Below are positions 24,152-33,133 of a DNA stretch of 43,221 bases, piece by piece. This DNA comes from Bacteroidota bacterium (GTDB lineage Bacteria > Bacteroidota > Bacteroidia > Chitinophagales > Chitinophagaceae), in contig JAKQEA010000123.1 of assembly GCA_029558715.1 (NCBI GenBank), positions 1-43,221 on the forward strand, in the 5' to 3' direction. The notes below the pieces were generated by a model. It saw only the letters and a program-made list of their open reading frames with translations, made no database searches and was not told where the DNA came from. Each line of letters starts with the position of its first letter. Position 1 is the first letter of the stretch. The translations under genes were made by a program, and so were the position numbers.

Positions 24152-25687
24152 ATGCCCTTACAGCACATTTTTATTGTTTACCTGATCGGAACGTTGATCG
24201 TTTTCCTGCCATCGTTTGGTTTTGCAAAGTTATTTGCCAAAGCCGGAGTACCCTCCTGGAAGGCATTTATTCCTTTTTATAATACCTGGATAATGCAGGG
24301 ACTTGCCAAGCGACCTAAGCACTGGGTTTTCTGGCAATTCATACCAGTAGTGGGCTGGTTTATAAGCCCTGGTATTTTTATTGAGTTTGCCAAAGTCTTT
24401 GGCCGGTTTTCATTGGGTGCACATACAGCGGCAGCGTTAGTAGCTCCTGTTTATTTTCCCTACCTGGCCTACAAGGAAGATCCAAAATATATAGGTGCTG
24501 AAGCTGTAAAGAATCACAAGAAAAAAGGCTGGAGAGAGTGGGTGGATGCCGCCATTTTTGCAATAGTAGCTGCCACCCTGATCCGTACATTTATTTTCGA
24601 AGCTTATACCATCCCGTCAGGATCAATGGAAAAATCATTATTGATCAATGACTTTCTCTTTGTGAGCAAACTGAGCTATGGTCCCCGTATTCCCAATACT
24701 CCTTTATCAGTACCATTTGTTCATAATTACCTTCCTTTTGGTTCAAGCCGCAAATCATATTCCGAGGCAATTAAGCTTCCCTATATGCGCTGGTTCGAAT
24801 CCCCTGTAAAAAGGAACGATGCAGTGGTCTTTAACTTTCCGGCAGGTGATACCGTTATTAATCTGCCCAATTTTCAATCAAAAGATCCATACTATGATGT
24901 ATGTCGCCGAATGGGCCGGGGAAATATTGATGAAGGAAGAAAAGTGATATTGAATGACCCTGATAATTATCCGCTGGCCATTCATCCTGTAGATAAAAGT
25001 GATAACTATATTAAACGCTGTGTAGGTATTGCAGGAGATGTCCTGGAAGTAAAAAAAGGCATAGTATACATAGATGGTAAAGAGCAACCATTACCTCCTG
25101 CCAGTGAGGCATTTTATGTTGTAACAACCAAACTGGTTCCTGATGCTGATATTCTGAAAGAAGAGTATGAGGTTGATTATGAAAAGGGAGAGTATGAAAG
25201 CATTGGCATCAATACCTTCAGAATGTTGTTAACTGCAAAGGCAAAAGAGAAAATGCTTCAAAATGGTTTTGCCACTTCGATTGTGCTTGATGAGGCATAT
25301 AATGGGGGAGGAGGAGAGGTATTTCCCAATAATCAATCGTTCAAATGGTCAAGAGATAATTATGGTCCTATCTGGATTCCTAAGAAGAATATGCCGGTTC
25401 AATTAAACGATTCAACCTATTTGTTGTATGAAAGAGCCATCAGGGTATATGAAAAGAATGAGTTCTTTAAAAAAGATGATAAGTTCTATCTGAATGGTAA
25501 GGAAGTGAGTTCCTATACTTTTAAAATGAACTATTACTGGATGATGGGTGATAACAGGCAAGGATCCCAGGATAGCCGGTATTGGGGCTTTGTGCCGGAA
25601 GACAGGGTAGTAGGAAAAGCCTGGTTGATTTGGTTTAGCTGGGAAGGCGGCCCCCGATGGAAACGATTGTTCCGTACAGTAAAATAA
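24152..25687 (+). CDS. lepB: Signal peptidase I, with N-terminal membrane domain
   Basis: This gene encodes the membrane protease that removes signal peptides from exported proteins. The 511-residue protein is far longer than E. coli LepB (324). Residues 1-110 form an extra multi-helix membrane region (DUF5684-like, with KAGVPSWKAFIPFYNTW). The usual anchor segment near 130-148 and the catalytic domain follow. The catalytic dyad is Ser158 in PSGSM and Lys288 in YIKRCVG. The gap of 130 residues between them is about 75 longer than in E. coli and reflects an insertion after the first strand. The C-terminal block MMGDNRQGSQDSRYWG and VPEDRVVGKAW is intact. A good promoter lies upstream. Cytidine deaminase follows 60 bases on, after a weak hairpin. 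Confidence 0.95.
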   Translation: MPLQHIFIVYLIGTLIVFLPSFGFAKLFAKAGVPSWKAFIPFYNTWIMQGLAKRPKHWVFWQFIPVVGWFISPGIFIEFAKVFGRFSLGAHTAAALVAPVYFPYLAYKEDPKYIGAEAVKNHKKKGWREWVDAAIFAIVAATLIRTFIFEAYTIPSGSMEKSLLINDFLFVSKLSYGPRIPNTPLSVPFVHNYLPFGSSRKSYSEAIKLPYMRWFESPVKRNDAVVFNFPAGDTVINLPNFQSKDPYYDVCRRMGRGNIDEGRKVILNDPDNYPLAIHPVDKSDNYIKRCVGIAGDVLEVKKGIVYIDGKEQPLPPASEAFYVVTTKLVPDADILKEEYEVDYEKGEYESIGINTFRMLLTAKAKEKMLQNGFATSIVLDEAYNGGGGEVFPNNQSFKWSRDNYGPIWIPKKNMPVQLNDSTYLLYERAIRVYEKNEFFKKDDKFYLNGKEVSSYTFKMNYYWMMGDNRQGSQDSRYWGFVPEDRVVGKAWLIWFSWEGGPRWKRLFRTVK

Positions 25688-25697
25688 ATTAACTTTA

Positions 25698-25724
25698 AAT
25701 GCCCTTGACGATGTCAGGGGCATT
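25698..25724 (+). terminator. Hairpin after lepB (weak terminator)
   Basis: A 12-base-pair stem with one G-T pair (25698-25709 with 25713-25724) and a GAT loop lies just past the lepB stop. The sequence after it is ATTGTCTTA, without a proper T run, so it may only reduce read-through into the deaminase gene. Confidence 0.5.
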
Positions 25725-25747
25725 ATTGTCTTAAAACCAATACCGGT

Positions 25748-26233
25748 ATGAAACAGAGCAAATTTGAATTTGAGTATGAAGTGTATGATGATATTAGTCA
25801 GTTAAGCAAGGCAGATGCGGAACTATTGACAAGAGCAAGGGAGGTAACTGCTAAAGCGTATGCACCTTATTCAAAATTCAATGTGGGGGCTGCAGCATTG
25901 CTTGCCAACAGCGAGTATGTTGCCGGTACTAACCAGGAAAATGCATCATACCCGGTAGGTATCTGTGCAGAAAGAGTATTATTGGGCAGTGCGGCTACTT
26001 TGTATCCTGACGTTCCGCTGATTGCTATGGCTATAAGTTTTAATACGGCTAAAGAAAAAAGTAATCATCCTATTTCACCTTGCGGTATGTGCCGGCAGTC
26101 GCTGCTTGAATACGAAACAAGATTCAAAAAACCGATCCGGGTGATCATGGGGGGAATGGAAGGAAAAATACATATTGTCAAATCTTCCCGTCTATTGCTG
26201 CCTTTTGCCTTTACCAGTGATGAGTTGATTTAA
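25748..26233 (+). CDS. cdd: Cytidine deaminase
   Basis: This gene encodes cytidine deaminase, a cytoplasmic pyrimidine-salvage enzyme converting cytidine and deoxycytidine to uridine forms with a zinc-bound water. The 161-residue protein shows the signature blocks AYAPYSKFNVGAA (about 35-47), N-x-E NASYPVGICAERVLLG with the catalytic glutamate beside a zinc cysteine, and PCGMCRQSLLE with the other two cysteines. Length and three-cysteine zinc site fit the homotetrameric class. It could be read through from lepB. The convergent alkyltransferase gene ends 17 bases away. Confidence 0.95.
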   Translation: MKQSKFEFEYEVYDDISQLSKADAELLTRAREVTAKAYAPYSKFNVGAAALLANSEYVAGTNQENASYPVGICAERVLLGSAATLYPDVPLIAMAISFNTAKEKSNHPISPCGMCRQSLLEYETRFKKPIRVIMGGMEGKIHIVKSSRLLLPFAFTSDELI

Positions 26234-26250
26234 TTTAATTGGAAAACGGG

Positions 26251-26748
26251 TTAAAACAATGTCTGTACTCCATAGGCTACTTTGGCCTCATGCTCCAATA
26301 ACCATTTTTTTCGCCATAACCCTCCGGCATAGCCAATCAACTCCCTGTTGGAACCTATCACCCTGTGACATGGAACTATTATGGCAATATTATTTTTTCC
26401 ATTGGCATTGGCAACAGCCCTGGTAGCCTTTGTGTCTCCGATTCTTCTCGCCAGCTCAAGATAGCTGATCGTCTTACCAAAGGGTATTTGCAGCAGTTCG
26501 CTCCAAACTCCCTGCTGAAAATTTGTGCCGGGCTGATTTAAGGGTAGTTCAAATTGCCTGCGCTGACCATTAAAATACTGGATCAACTGCTCCACACAAT
26601 TGATCAGCATAGGGGGAAGATTTTTTTTCCTCCCTTCAGACTTTTGTGAGGTGTCGTGAAATGTTACTTCGCTTATATAATCTTCCGTACCGCTTATCTT
26701 CAGTAAACCTACCGGCGAATGATAATATGTGTGAAAAGTGTCAGACAT
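26251..26748 (-). CDS. ogt: Methylated-DNA-protein-cysteine S-methyltransferase
   Basis: This gene encodes a suicide DNA-repair protein that moves the alkyl group from O6-alkylguanine to its own cysteine. The 165-residue protein has the active site IIVPCHRVIG with acceptor Cys127, the arginine-finger and helix-turn-helix part TRAVANANGKNN (109-120), and LIGYAGGLWRKKWLLEHE near the end. There is no Ada N-terminal domain. Its start lies two bases from the stop codon of the CsaA-like gene on the same strand, so the two are probably translated from one message. Confidence 0.95.
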   Translation of the reverse strand: MSDTFHTYYHSPVGLLKISGTEDYISEVTFHDTSQKSEGRKKNLPPMLINCVEQLIQYFNGQRRQFELPLNQPGTNFQQGVWSELLQIPFGKTISYLELARRIGDTKATRAVANANGKNNIAIIVPCHRVIGSNRELIGYAGGLWRKKWLLEHEAKVAYGVQTLF

Positions 26749-26750
26749 GT

Positions 26751-27086
26751 CTAGCCGATCTTTTGACCGTTGCGAACAGGTTGCCCCGGTTGTAATAAAA
26801 TTACATCGTTATTTTCATCATAGACACCCAGGACAAGACATTCACTGGTGAAGTTGGCAATTTGTTTCGGCGGGAAATTAACAACAGCAATCACCTGGCG
26901 ATTCAATAATTCTTCCTTACCATAATGGGCCGTAATTTGTGCTGAAGACCTCTTTATACCTATTTCTGCACCAAAATCCACTAACAACTGGTAAGCAGGC
27001 CTCCTGGCTTTAGGGAAATCATTTACTTCAATGATGGTGCCGGCCCGCATATCCACTTTTTCAAAATCATCCCAGTTGATCGTCAT
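26751..27086 (-). CDS. CsaA-like tRNA-binding-domain protein
   Basis: This 111-residue protein is a single OB-fold domain of the tRNA-binding type found in CsaA, in the beta subunit of phenylalanyl-tRNA synthetase and at the C terminus of methionyl-tRNA synthetase. Visible family segments are FEKVDMRAGTIIEV (8-21), the lysine/arginine-rich KRSSAQITAHY, and VNFPPKQIANFTSECLVLGVY. CsaA is described as a protein-export chaperone in Bacillus. A tRNA or RNA-binding role is equally possible here. It precedes the alkyltransferase gene by two bases, and the pair converge on cytidine deaminase. Confidence 0.87.
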   Translation of the reverse strand: MTINWDDFEKVDMRAGTIIEVNDFPKARRPAYQLLVDFGAEIGIKRSSAQITAHYGKEELLNRQVIAVVNFPPKQIANFTSECLVLGVYDENNDVILLQPGQPVRNGQKIG

Positions 27087-27186
27087 TCATTTTTTCTCTA
27101 AGCTAACCATTTACCTTTAAAGTAAAAACGGAGAATATTTTTTGATGATTATACCAGTTCCCTTTAACTTAAAGCAAATTTTCAAA

Positions 27187-28629
27187 ATGACACCTGTTAA
27201 AAAGAATATGAGTATCTCCCGGAGAAAGTTTATCCGTAATACAGCAATTGCCGGTGCCGGCTTTTTTATTGTACCACGTCATGTGCTGGGCCGGGGTTTT
27301 ATTGCTCCCAGTGATAAATTGAATATAGCAGGAATAGGAGTGGGAGGTAAGGGTACCAGTGACCTTGCAGAATTTGCGAAAAGTCCTTATGTAAATATCG
27401 TGGCGCTTTGTGATGTGGATGACAGGGAAGCTGCTAATTCAAGAAAGAAATTTGATAAAGCACCCTATTATAAAGATTTCAGGGAAATGCTGGAAAAGGA
27501 AAAGAGTAATATTGATGCCTGTTCCATTTCTACACCCGATCATACCCATGCAGTTGCTACATTAGCTGCCATGCAACTGGGCAAACATGTATACACTCAA
27601 AAACCATTGACACATGATATTTATGAAGCAAGGATTCTGACTGAAGCCGCTAAGAAATATAAAGTAGTAACCCAAATGGGCAACCAGGGTGGTTCGGGTG
27701 ACGGAGTACGTAAAGCCAAAGAAATGTATGATGCTGGTATGATTGGTAAAGTGACCGAGGCACATGCCTGGACAAACAGGCCTGTATGGCCACAGGGTAT
27801 ACCTACACCCTCCGGCAAGCATGATATACCAAAGGAACTGGATTGGGATTTATGGCTGGGAACAGCAAACCCCATGGATTTTAATCCTGCCTATCTGCCA
27901 TTCAACTGGCGGGGATGGTGGGCTTTTGGTACGGGAGCATTGGGAGATATGGCCTGCCATGTGATGGATCCGATTTACAGAATTCTTCCAATATTGTATC
28001 CTGATTCTGCAGAATGCAGTGTAGCCACTATCTGGAAAGCCATGTGGAATGATACACAAAATCTTGATGCATGTCCGCCTGCATCTATTATTCACCTGAA
28101 TTATCCCAGAACAGATGGAAAGGGAACAATAAAAGTATCATGGCATGATGGTGGTTTATTGCCTGAACGTCCTGAAGAATTATTGCCGGAAGAATCATTT
28201 GGTAACTGGGATGGTGGTGTATTATTGGTGGGAACTAAAGGCAAGATGCTGATGGATTGTTACGGAGCTAACCCAAGATTATTGCCGACCAAACTGATGA
28301 AGGAAAAGACAATGCCCAAAGAAACCATCAAACGGGTTCCCGAAGGTCATTACCTGCAATGGGTAAATGCCTGCAGGGCTGGTTATGGTAATGCTAAAAC
28401 AAGCTCCCCGTTTGAATATGCCGGACCATTTACAGAAAGTATATTGATGGGTAACCTGGCAATACGTAGCTGGATGATGAAAAATCCGAAATTAAAAGGA
28501 TGGGATGATAAATATCTTGGCCGCAAGAAACTTTTGTGGGACGCCAAAAATATGAAGGTTACTAATTTTGATGAAGCCAACCAATTTGTGAAAAGAGAAT
28601 ACAGGGAGGGATGGAAATTGGAACTTTGA
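27187..28629 (+). CDS. Gfo/Idh/MocA family oxidoreductase, Tat-exported
   Basis: This gene encodes an NAD(P)-dependent sugar or sugar-derivative oxidoreductase of the Gfo/Idh/MocA type. With the start at 27187 it has 480 residues. A twin-arginine signal (SISRRKFIRN, then a hydrophobic stretch and VLG) implies export in folded form with bound cofactor. The Rossmann part carries GIGVGGKGTSD and ALCDVDD, and EKP is replaced by TQKPLTHDI. DMACHVMDPI and VSWHDGGLLPERPEE belong to the C-terminal part common in Bacteroidota and Planctomycetota enzymes. The frame continues to 27142; ATGs at 27187 or 27208 both give a good Tat signal, so the choice is tentative. No sugar-degradation genes lie nearby. 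The substrate is unknown. Confidence 0.9.
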   Translation: MTPVKKNMSISRRKFIRNTAIAGAGFFIVPRHVLGRGFIAPSDKLNIAGIGVGGKGTSDLAEFAKSPYVNIVALCDVDDREAANSRKKFDKAPYYKDFREMLEKEKSNIDACSISTPDHTHAVATLAAMQLGKHVYTQKPLTHDIYEARILTEAAKKYKVVTQMGNQGGSGDGVRKAKEMYDAGMIGKVTEAHAWTNRPVWPQGIPTPSGKHDIPKELDWDLWLGTANPMDFNPAYLPFNWRGWWAFGTGALGDMACHVMDPIYRILPILYPDSAECSVATIWKAMWNDTQNLDACPPASIIHLNYPRTDGKGTIKVSWHDGGLLPERPEELLPEESFGNWDGGVLLVGTKGKMLMDCYGANPRLLPTKLMKEKTMPKETIKRVPEGHYLQWVNACRAGYGNAKTSSPFEYAGPFTESILMGNLAIRSWMMKNPKLKGWDDKYLGRKKLLWDAKNMKVTNFDEANQFVKREYREGWKLEL

Positions 28630-28646
28630 GCAACAGCCACTGATCC

Positions 28647-29513
28647 TTAATCAAGCAGTTTGGCTAAATCTATCAACTCAGACTGCTTGTATTTTTCTTT
28701 TTCAGTATCAAAACATTTGCTGAATTCTTCAAGCAACTGCTGTACAACCTGCTTATTCATCCTTGGTTTAAAGTATGAGGTGACAGGAGGGACAGAGATA
28801 CGTTTAAAATAATTGTCTACATCCTGGTGAGTGAAAACCTGGCCTGATGTTGGATCAATAAAGAATTCAACCTTATGCAATGGGTCCGGGAGGTTTTCTT
28901 CGGAATACCCGGGCTTGAAATAAGCGATAATAAACTGCTTGGGGATATTAATAGCCCTTACGGGTATATCAAGCAGTTCGCAGAGCACTAAATACAAAAT
29001 ACCATTGCTGATCTGGTTTCCTCTTTTAGCTTCCAGGGTCTTATGCAACAGGAATTCGTTTGGTTCTTTGTAATTCGTTTCTCCTCCTTTTAAACCATAA
29101 TAACTATACAGAATACTTGTTACAATATTGATCTGTTCAAGCGGAGTCAGATAATTGTTCAATTCCAGCCAGATATTGCGTCTTACTTTTTCTATTTCCT
29201 GCATTACCGGAGTAGTGGAGATATCAGGATACTGAAATTTACAGGTGAGCATGGCTCCCAGCATAAGATCATGATGTCCTGATAAATTCCATTGACGAAA
29301 GTCCTCTGTAAGATCTGTAAAATGCAAACGATGAATCAGTAATTCGATCCGGCTTTGTATTTCTTCATTGGGGGTAGTTTCCCAGAGATGTTCCAGGTTA
29401 GGAATAATTTCTTTCCCATAATCAACAATCTTGCTGGACACAAGTCCAAACACTTCTTCATCCGGATCATCGATTAAGGTAAACAGGGCCGATATTTCTT
29501 TGGTGGTTTCCAT
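28647..29513 (-). CDS. SirB1/transglutaminase-like protein
   Basis: This 288-residue protein has an N-terminal helical region (about 1-100) and a transglutaminase-like, SirB1-type domain. Its key segment is RGNQISNGILYLVLCELLDIPVRAINIPKQFIIAYF, followed by FFIDPTSGQVFT. In this family a cysteine-like core is often degenerate. Here serine or asparagine stand at the first conserved position, so catalysis is doubtful. A short TPR-like or helical tail (about 250-288) follows. The role is not known; SirB1 homologues are widespread, conserved and poorly characterised. The gene converges with the oxidoreductase, with 17 bases between the stops. Confidence 0.8.
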   Translation of the reverse strand: METTKEISALFTLIDDPDEEVFGLVSSKIVDYGKEIIPNLEHLWETTPNEEIQSRIELLIHRLHFTDLTEDFRQWNLSGHHDLMLGAMLTCKFQYPDISTTPVMQEIEKVRRNIWLELNNYLTPLEQINIVTSILYSYYGLKGGETNYKEPNEFLLHKTLEAKRGNQISNGILYLVLCELLDIPVRAINIPKQFIIAYFKPGYSEENLPDPLHKVEFFIDPTSGQVFTHQDVDNYFKRISVPPVTSYFKPRMNKQVVQQLLEEFSKCFDTEKEKYKQSELIDLAKLLD

Positions 29514-29630
29514 GGTAGTGATTCGTACACAAGATCAATATTGAAATCGAAACAGAATAGTTAAACTTTTCCACAAGTGGGGATAGAGTTAAAGACCATG
29601 GCTGATTAATCACCACATCAAATACAGAAT

Positions 29631-30377
29631 TTATAACTTTCTCCCCACTACCATCCAGTCCCAGGGTTTAGGTTCTTTCAGCCATTTTGGTGGTTTATGA
29701 AATTCAGTGGTCCAGTTGTATTCGATTTTTTGAAAATTTTCTGCAATGAAACCAGCGTTATGTAACAGCAGTTGTAATTCCTCTTTCAGGTAGTGTTTAT
29801 GTGGTACCTCATCAATATCTGCATTACCCTGGCGTATATTATTCCATTTTCGGATGGCTTCTTTTCCATTTTTTGTGGCAGGAAAAAGATTTTTATCGAT
29901 TTTGTATTGTTGCTGAATGATGCTGGTAAGCAAGTGTGACTCCAACGAAGGAATTGTGATGACAATACGGCAACCTTTCTTCACACAATTACCAAGAGAG
30001 TTAAAGAACTTATCCCTGTCTTTTTGAGAAGGAGTAAGAATGGCATTGATACAAATACCAAAATCACAAGCCGGTACTTTTGTTTTCCTGCCGCTCATAT
30101 CTGCCCGCAGGTATTCCACATTTTTGTATTGCGGGTATAATTGTTGTGCTATTGCAAGATTTTTTGCCGATATATCAACGGCAACTACTTTTTTAAAGGC
30201 AGGGGAGAGCACCGGCAACCATTTGCCAATAGCGCATCCGATATCGATCACCGTTTTATTCTTAGAAGCATACTTATTTATAACAGCACGGATAAGGGCT
30301 TTCTTATCGTTGTGCAGCACATCGAATATTTCTTCTCCGTAAGTGGGAGCTATTTTTTCCCAGTAGGCTCTTTTCAT
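29631..30377 (-). CDS. Class I SAM-dependent methyltransferase
   Basis: This 248-residue cytoplasmic protein has the S-adenosylmethionine-binding motif VIDIGCAIGKWLPVL (about 41-55), the second acidic motif VVAVDIS (about 64-70) and the later strand DFGICINAILT. The sequence after residue 150 is unusual, with KHYLKEELQLLLHNAGFIAENFQKIEYNW shared by small-molecule methyltransferases. The acceptor is unknown. It sits between the SirB1-like gene (117 bases away) and topA (28 bases upstream of this gene), all on the same strand, so read-through from topA is likely. Confidence 0.88.
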   Translation of the reverse strand: MKRAYWEKIAPTYGEEIFDVLHNDKKALIRAVINKYASKNKTVIDIGCAIGKWLPVLSPAFKKVVAVDISAKNLAIAQQLYPQYKNVEYLRADMSGRKTKVPACDFGICINAILTPSQKDRDKFFNSLGNCVKKGCRIVITIPSLESHLLTSIIQQQYKIDKNLFPATKNGKEAIRKWNNIRQGNADIDEVPHKHYLKEELQLLLHNAGFIAENFQKIEYNWTTEFHKPPKWLKEPKPWDWMVVGRKL

Positions 30378-30405
30378 TTATAGTTGAATACGATGCTTAC
30401 TATGA

Positions 30406-32985
30406 TCATTTTTTCTTTGCGGCTTTTTTCTTTACTGCAGCCTTTTTAGCAGGAACTTTCTTTGCTGCAGGTTTTTTCCCCTTCTTTGTAAATGCACCCG
30501 GAATTTCCGCTTCAATAAATTTCTTCACATCATCCAATGTAAATGCAGCTGCATCTTCTGCAGTGTATTTGGTATCATCTGCTTTCTTAGGCATACGGAT
30601 GATCTTTTTACCAAACTTGATGATGGGACCCCATCTTGCATTTTCCACCGAAATCTTATCATCGGGCCAGCGTTGTATATACCGGTTGGCTTCTTTCTTT
30701 ACTTTGGCATCGATCAGTTCATCCATTTCAGCCTGGGAAAGATTGGCAAAATTGTAACGCCTTGGTACATTGATAAACATACCATCCCATTTGATATAAG
30801 GGCCAAATCGTCCGGTACCTTTGGTAACCGGTTTGCCATCATATGTACCAACCGGCGCATCAGCAATCTGTTTTTGTTTAATATGTTTGATCGCAGTTTC
30901 CAGATCAACAGTGGAAAGATCAGTTCCTTTCGGCAGTGAAATAAAATCATCACCCCATTTTACATAAGGACCGAAGCGGCCAACATTTACCGAAACATCT
31001 TTTTCCTCATACTGGCCCATCGTTCCCTGTGCACCAAACAAATTCATTGCTTCTTCAAACGTAATGGTCTCAATACTCTGCCCGGTGGGTATCTTGGCAA
31101 AACGTGGTTTTTCTGTATCATCGGCCACACCAATCTGTATCATCGCACCATAACGCCCCATCCTAGCTACCACCGGTTTGCCAGTTTCAGGATCAACGCC
31201 CAATTCTCTTTCACCTTTTATACGTTCAGCCGTCTCAATTGTTTTTTCTACATCTTTTTTAAAAGGGCTATAGAATTCATGGATCATTTTGTTCCACTTC
31301 ATTTTTCCTTCGGCCACCTCATCAAATTCCTCTTCGATTCTTGCTGTGAAGCTATAATCCATTATGTCATCAAAATATTGTTTCAAAAAATCAGTGACCA
31401 CCAGGCCCAAATCAGAAGGAAATAATTTTGACTTTTCAGCACCGGTGTTCTCTTGTTCCTCCAGTTTGCTCACGGAATCCTTTTGCAGTTTGAAGACTCT
31501 GAAATCACGGCGAACTCCTTCTTTATCTCTTTTCTCTACATAACCTCTTTTAAGAATTGTAGAGATTGTAGGAGCATAAGTGGAAGGACGACCTATACCC
31601 AGTTCTTCCAGTTTTTTTACCAATGAAGCTTCGGTATATCTTGGCAGCGGACGACTGAAACGTTCCGTGGCTTTCATTTCTTTCAATGGCAGTTGCTGAC
31701 CAACAGTTAATGGCGGTAACATTCCTTCGTTCGCTTCTTCTTCCAGTTCGTCATCATCTTTGTCCTCACGGTATACTTTAAGAAATCCATCAAATTTCAG
31801 CACTTCACCACTGGCAGTTAATTCTTCTTTATTAGTAGATATCTCAATTTTGGCTATTGTTTTTTCTAATTCTGCATCCGCCATCTGGCAGGCCATGGTT
31901 CTTTTCCAGATGAGTTCATATAATTTTTGCCAGTCAGCTTCTGGCACTGACGAATTACTCATGTAGGTAGGCCTGATAGCTTCGTGGGCTTCCTGAGCAC
32001 TTTCATTTTTATTTTTATACTTGCGGAACTGGTGATATTCTTCGCCATACATGCTTTTCACAGTGTTGGTAATATCCCCAAGTGCTGTATTACTAAGATT
32101 CACACTATCTGTACGCATATAGGTAATATACCCGTTCTCGTACAGTTTTTGTGCGATCAGCATCGTTCTGGATACACCATAACCTAATTTCCGGGAAGCT
32201 TCCTGTTGTAAGGTGGATGTAGTAAAAGGAGGAGCAGGGGAACGTTTGCCGGGTTTTACCTGTATATCTGTAACCTTATAGCTGGCACCGATGCAGCCTT
32301 TCAAAAAGGCTTCTGCATCTTCAGCGGTATTTTGCTTTTTTCCTTCTGCAGCAAAAGTTACATTCTTATCAGTTACATCTTTTGCTGTAAAAGCAGCTTC
32401 AATTTTAAAAGTGCTTACCGGAACAAAAGCATTGATCTCTCTTTCTCTTTCTGCTATCAACCGTACCGCCACACTTTGTACACGGCCTGCACTCAGGTTA
32501 TTCCGCATACTCATCTTTCGCCAGAGAACAGGACTGAGTTCAAATCCCACTATACGGTCTAATATTCTTCTGGCCTGTTGTGCCATCACCAGGTTCATAT
32601 CCAGTTTCCGGGGATTTTGAACAGCCGCTTGAATGGCCGGTTTGGTAATTTCGTGAAAGACGATCCGTTTTGTGGTTTTAGGATCAAGACCCAGTACTTC
32701 ACATAAATGCCAGCTAATGGCTTCTCCTTCACGGTCCTCATCCGTTGCCAGCCATACTTCTTCAGATTTTTTAGCCAGCGATTTGAGTTCATTCACCACT
32801 TTTTCCTTTTCGGCCGGTACTATATAGGTAGGTTCGAAATTCTTTTCGAGATTGATACCCATTCCCGCCTTTTCCAGGTCACGGATATGCCCAAAGCAGC
32901 TTTTTACCTGGAAGTCTTTTCCCAGGATTTTTTCAATCGTTTTCGCTTTCGCAGGGCTCTCTACTATCAATAAATTTTTCGCCAT
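30406..32985 (-). CDS. topA: DNA topoisomerase I
   Basis: This gene encodes type IA topoisomerase, which relaxes negative supercoils by passing one strand through a transient break. The 859-residue protein has the Toprim domain (LLIVESPAKAKTI at 5-17, TDEDREGEAISWHL at about 81-94) and the catalytic tyrosine 289 in TYMRTDSVNLS. Unlike E. coli TopA, the C-terminal part has no cysteine zinc ribbons. It has about four short repeats of the form GRFGPYxKW (about 605, 665, 716 and 775), and the chain ends in a Lys/Ala tail (last 25 residues) likely to bind DNA. This architecture is usual in Bacteroidota. Two downstream genes on the same strand may be co-transcribed. Confidence 0.97.
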   Translation of the reverse strand: MAKNLLIVESPAKAKTIEKILGKDFQVKSCFGHIRDLEKAGMGINLEKNFEPTYIVPAEKEKVVNELKSLAKKSEEVWLATDEDREGEAISWHLCEVLGLDPKTTKRIVFHEITKPAIQAAVQNPRKLDMNLVMAQQARRILDRIVGFELSPVLWRKMSMRNNLSAGRVQSVAVRLIAEREREINAFVPVSTFKIEAAFTAKDVTDKNVTFAAEGKKQNTAEDAEAFLKGCIGASYKVTDIQVKPGKRSPAPPFTTSTLQQEASRKLGYGVSRTMLIAQKLYENGYITYMRTDSVNLSNTALGDITNTVKSMYGEEYHQFRKYKNKNESAQEAHEAIRPTYMSNSSVPEADWQKLYELIWKRTMACQMADAELEKTIAKIEISTNKEELTASGEVLKFDGFLKVYREDKDDDELEEEANEGMLPPLTVGQQLPLKEMKATERFSRPLPRYTEASLVKKLEELGIGRPSTYAPTISTILKRGYVEKRDKEGVRRDFRVFKLQKDSVSKLEEQENTGAEKSKLFPSDLGLVVTDFLKQYFDDIMDYSFTARIEEEFDEVAEGKMKWNKMIHEFYSPFKKDVEKTIETAERIKGERELGVDPETGKPVVARMGRYGAMIQIGVADDTEKPRFAKIPTGQSIETITFEEAMNLFGAQGTMGQYEEKDVSVNVGRFGPYVKWGDDFISLPKGTDLSTVDLETAIKHIKQKQIADAPVGTYDGKPVTKGTGRFGPYIKWDGMFINVPRRYNFANLSQAEMDELIDAKVKKEANRYIQRWPDDKISVENARWGPIIKFGKKIIRMPKKADDTKYTAEDAAAFTLDDVKKFIEAEIPGAFTKKGKKPAAKKVPAKKAAVKKKAAKKK

Positions 32986-33133
32986 AAGGGATACTGTATT
33001 ATATCACAAAACCGCTTTTCAGCGGCCGCAAGTTAGGACAAGGATAATAAATTTTTCCCGAAACATTATTTTCGGTTGAAAGAGGAGGTACTTGAAACGG
33101 TTTATGAAAACTGTTTATCTGCCTGTAATTCAA

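Noticed and set aside
32291-32973. Open plus-strand frames inside topA
   Set aside because: Antisense shadows of a certain gene with no recognisable product.
33012-33025. Five-base-pair GAAA-loop hairpin in the topA leader
   Set aside because: Too short to be a terminator, and chance occurrence is likely.
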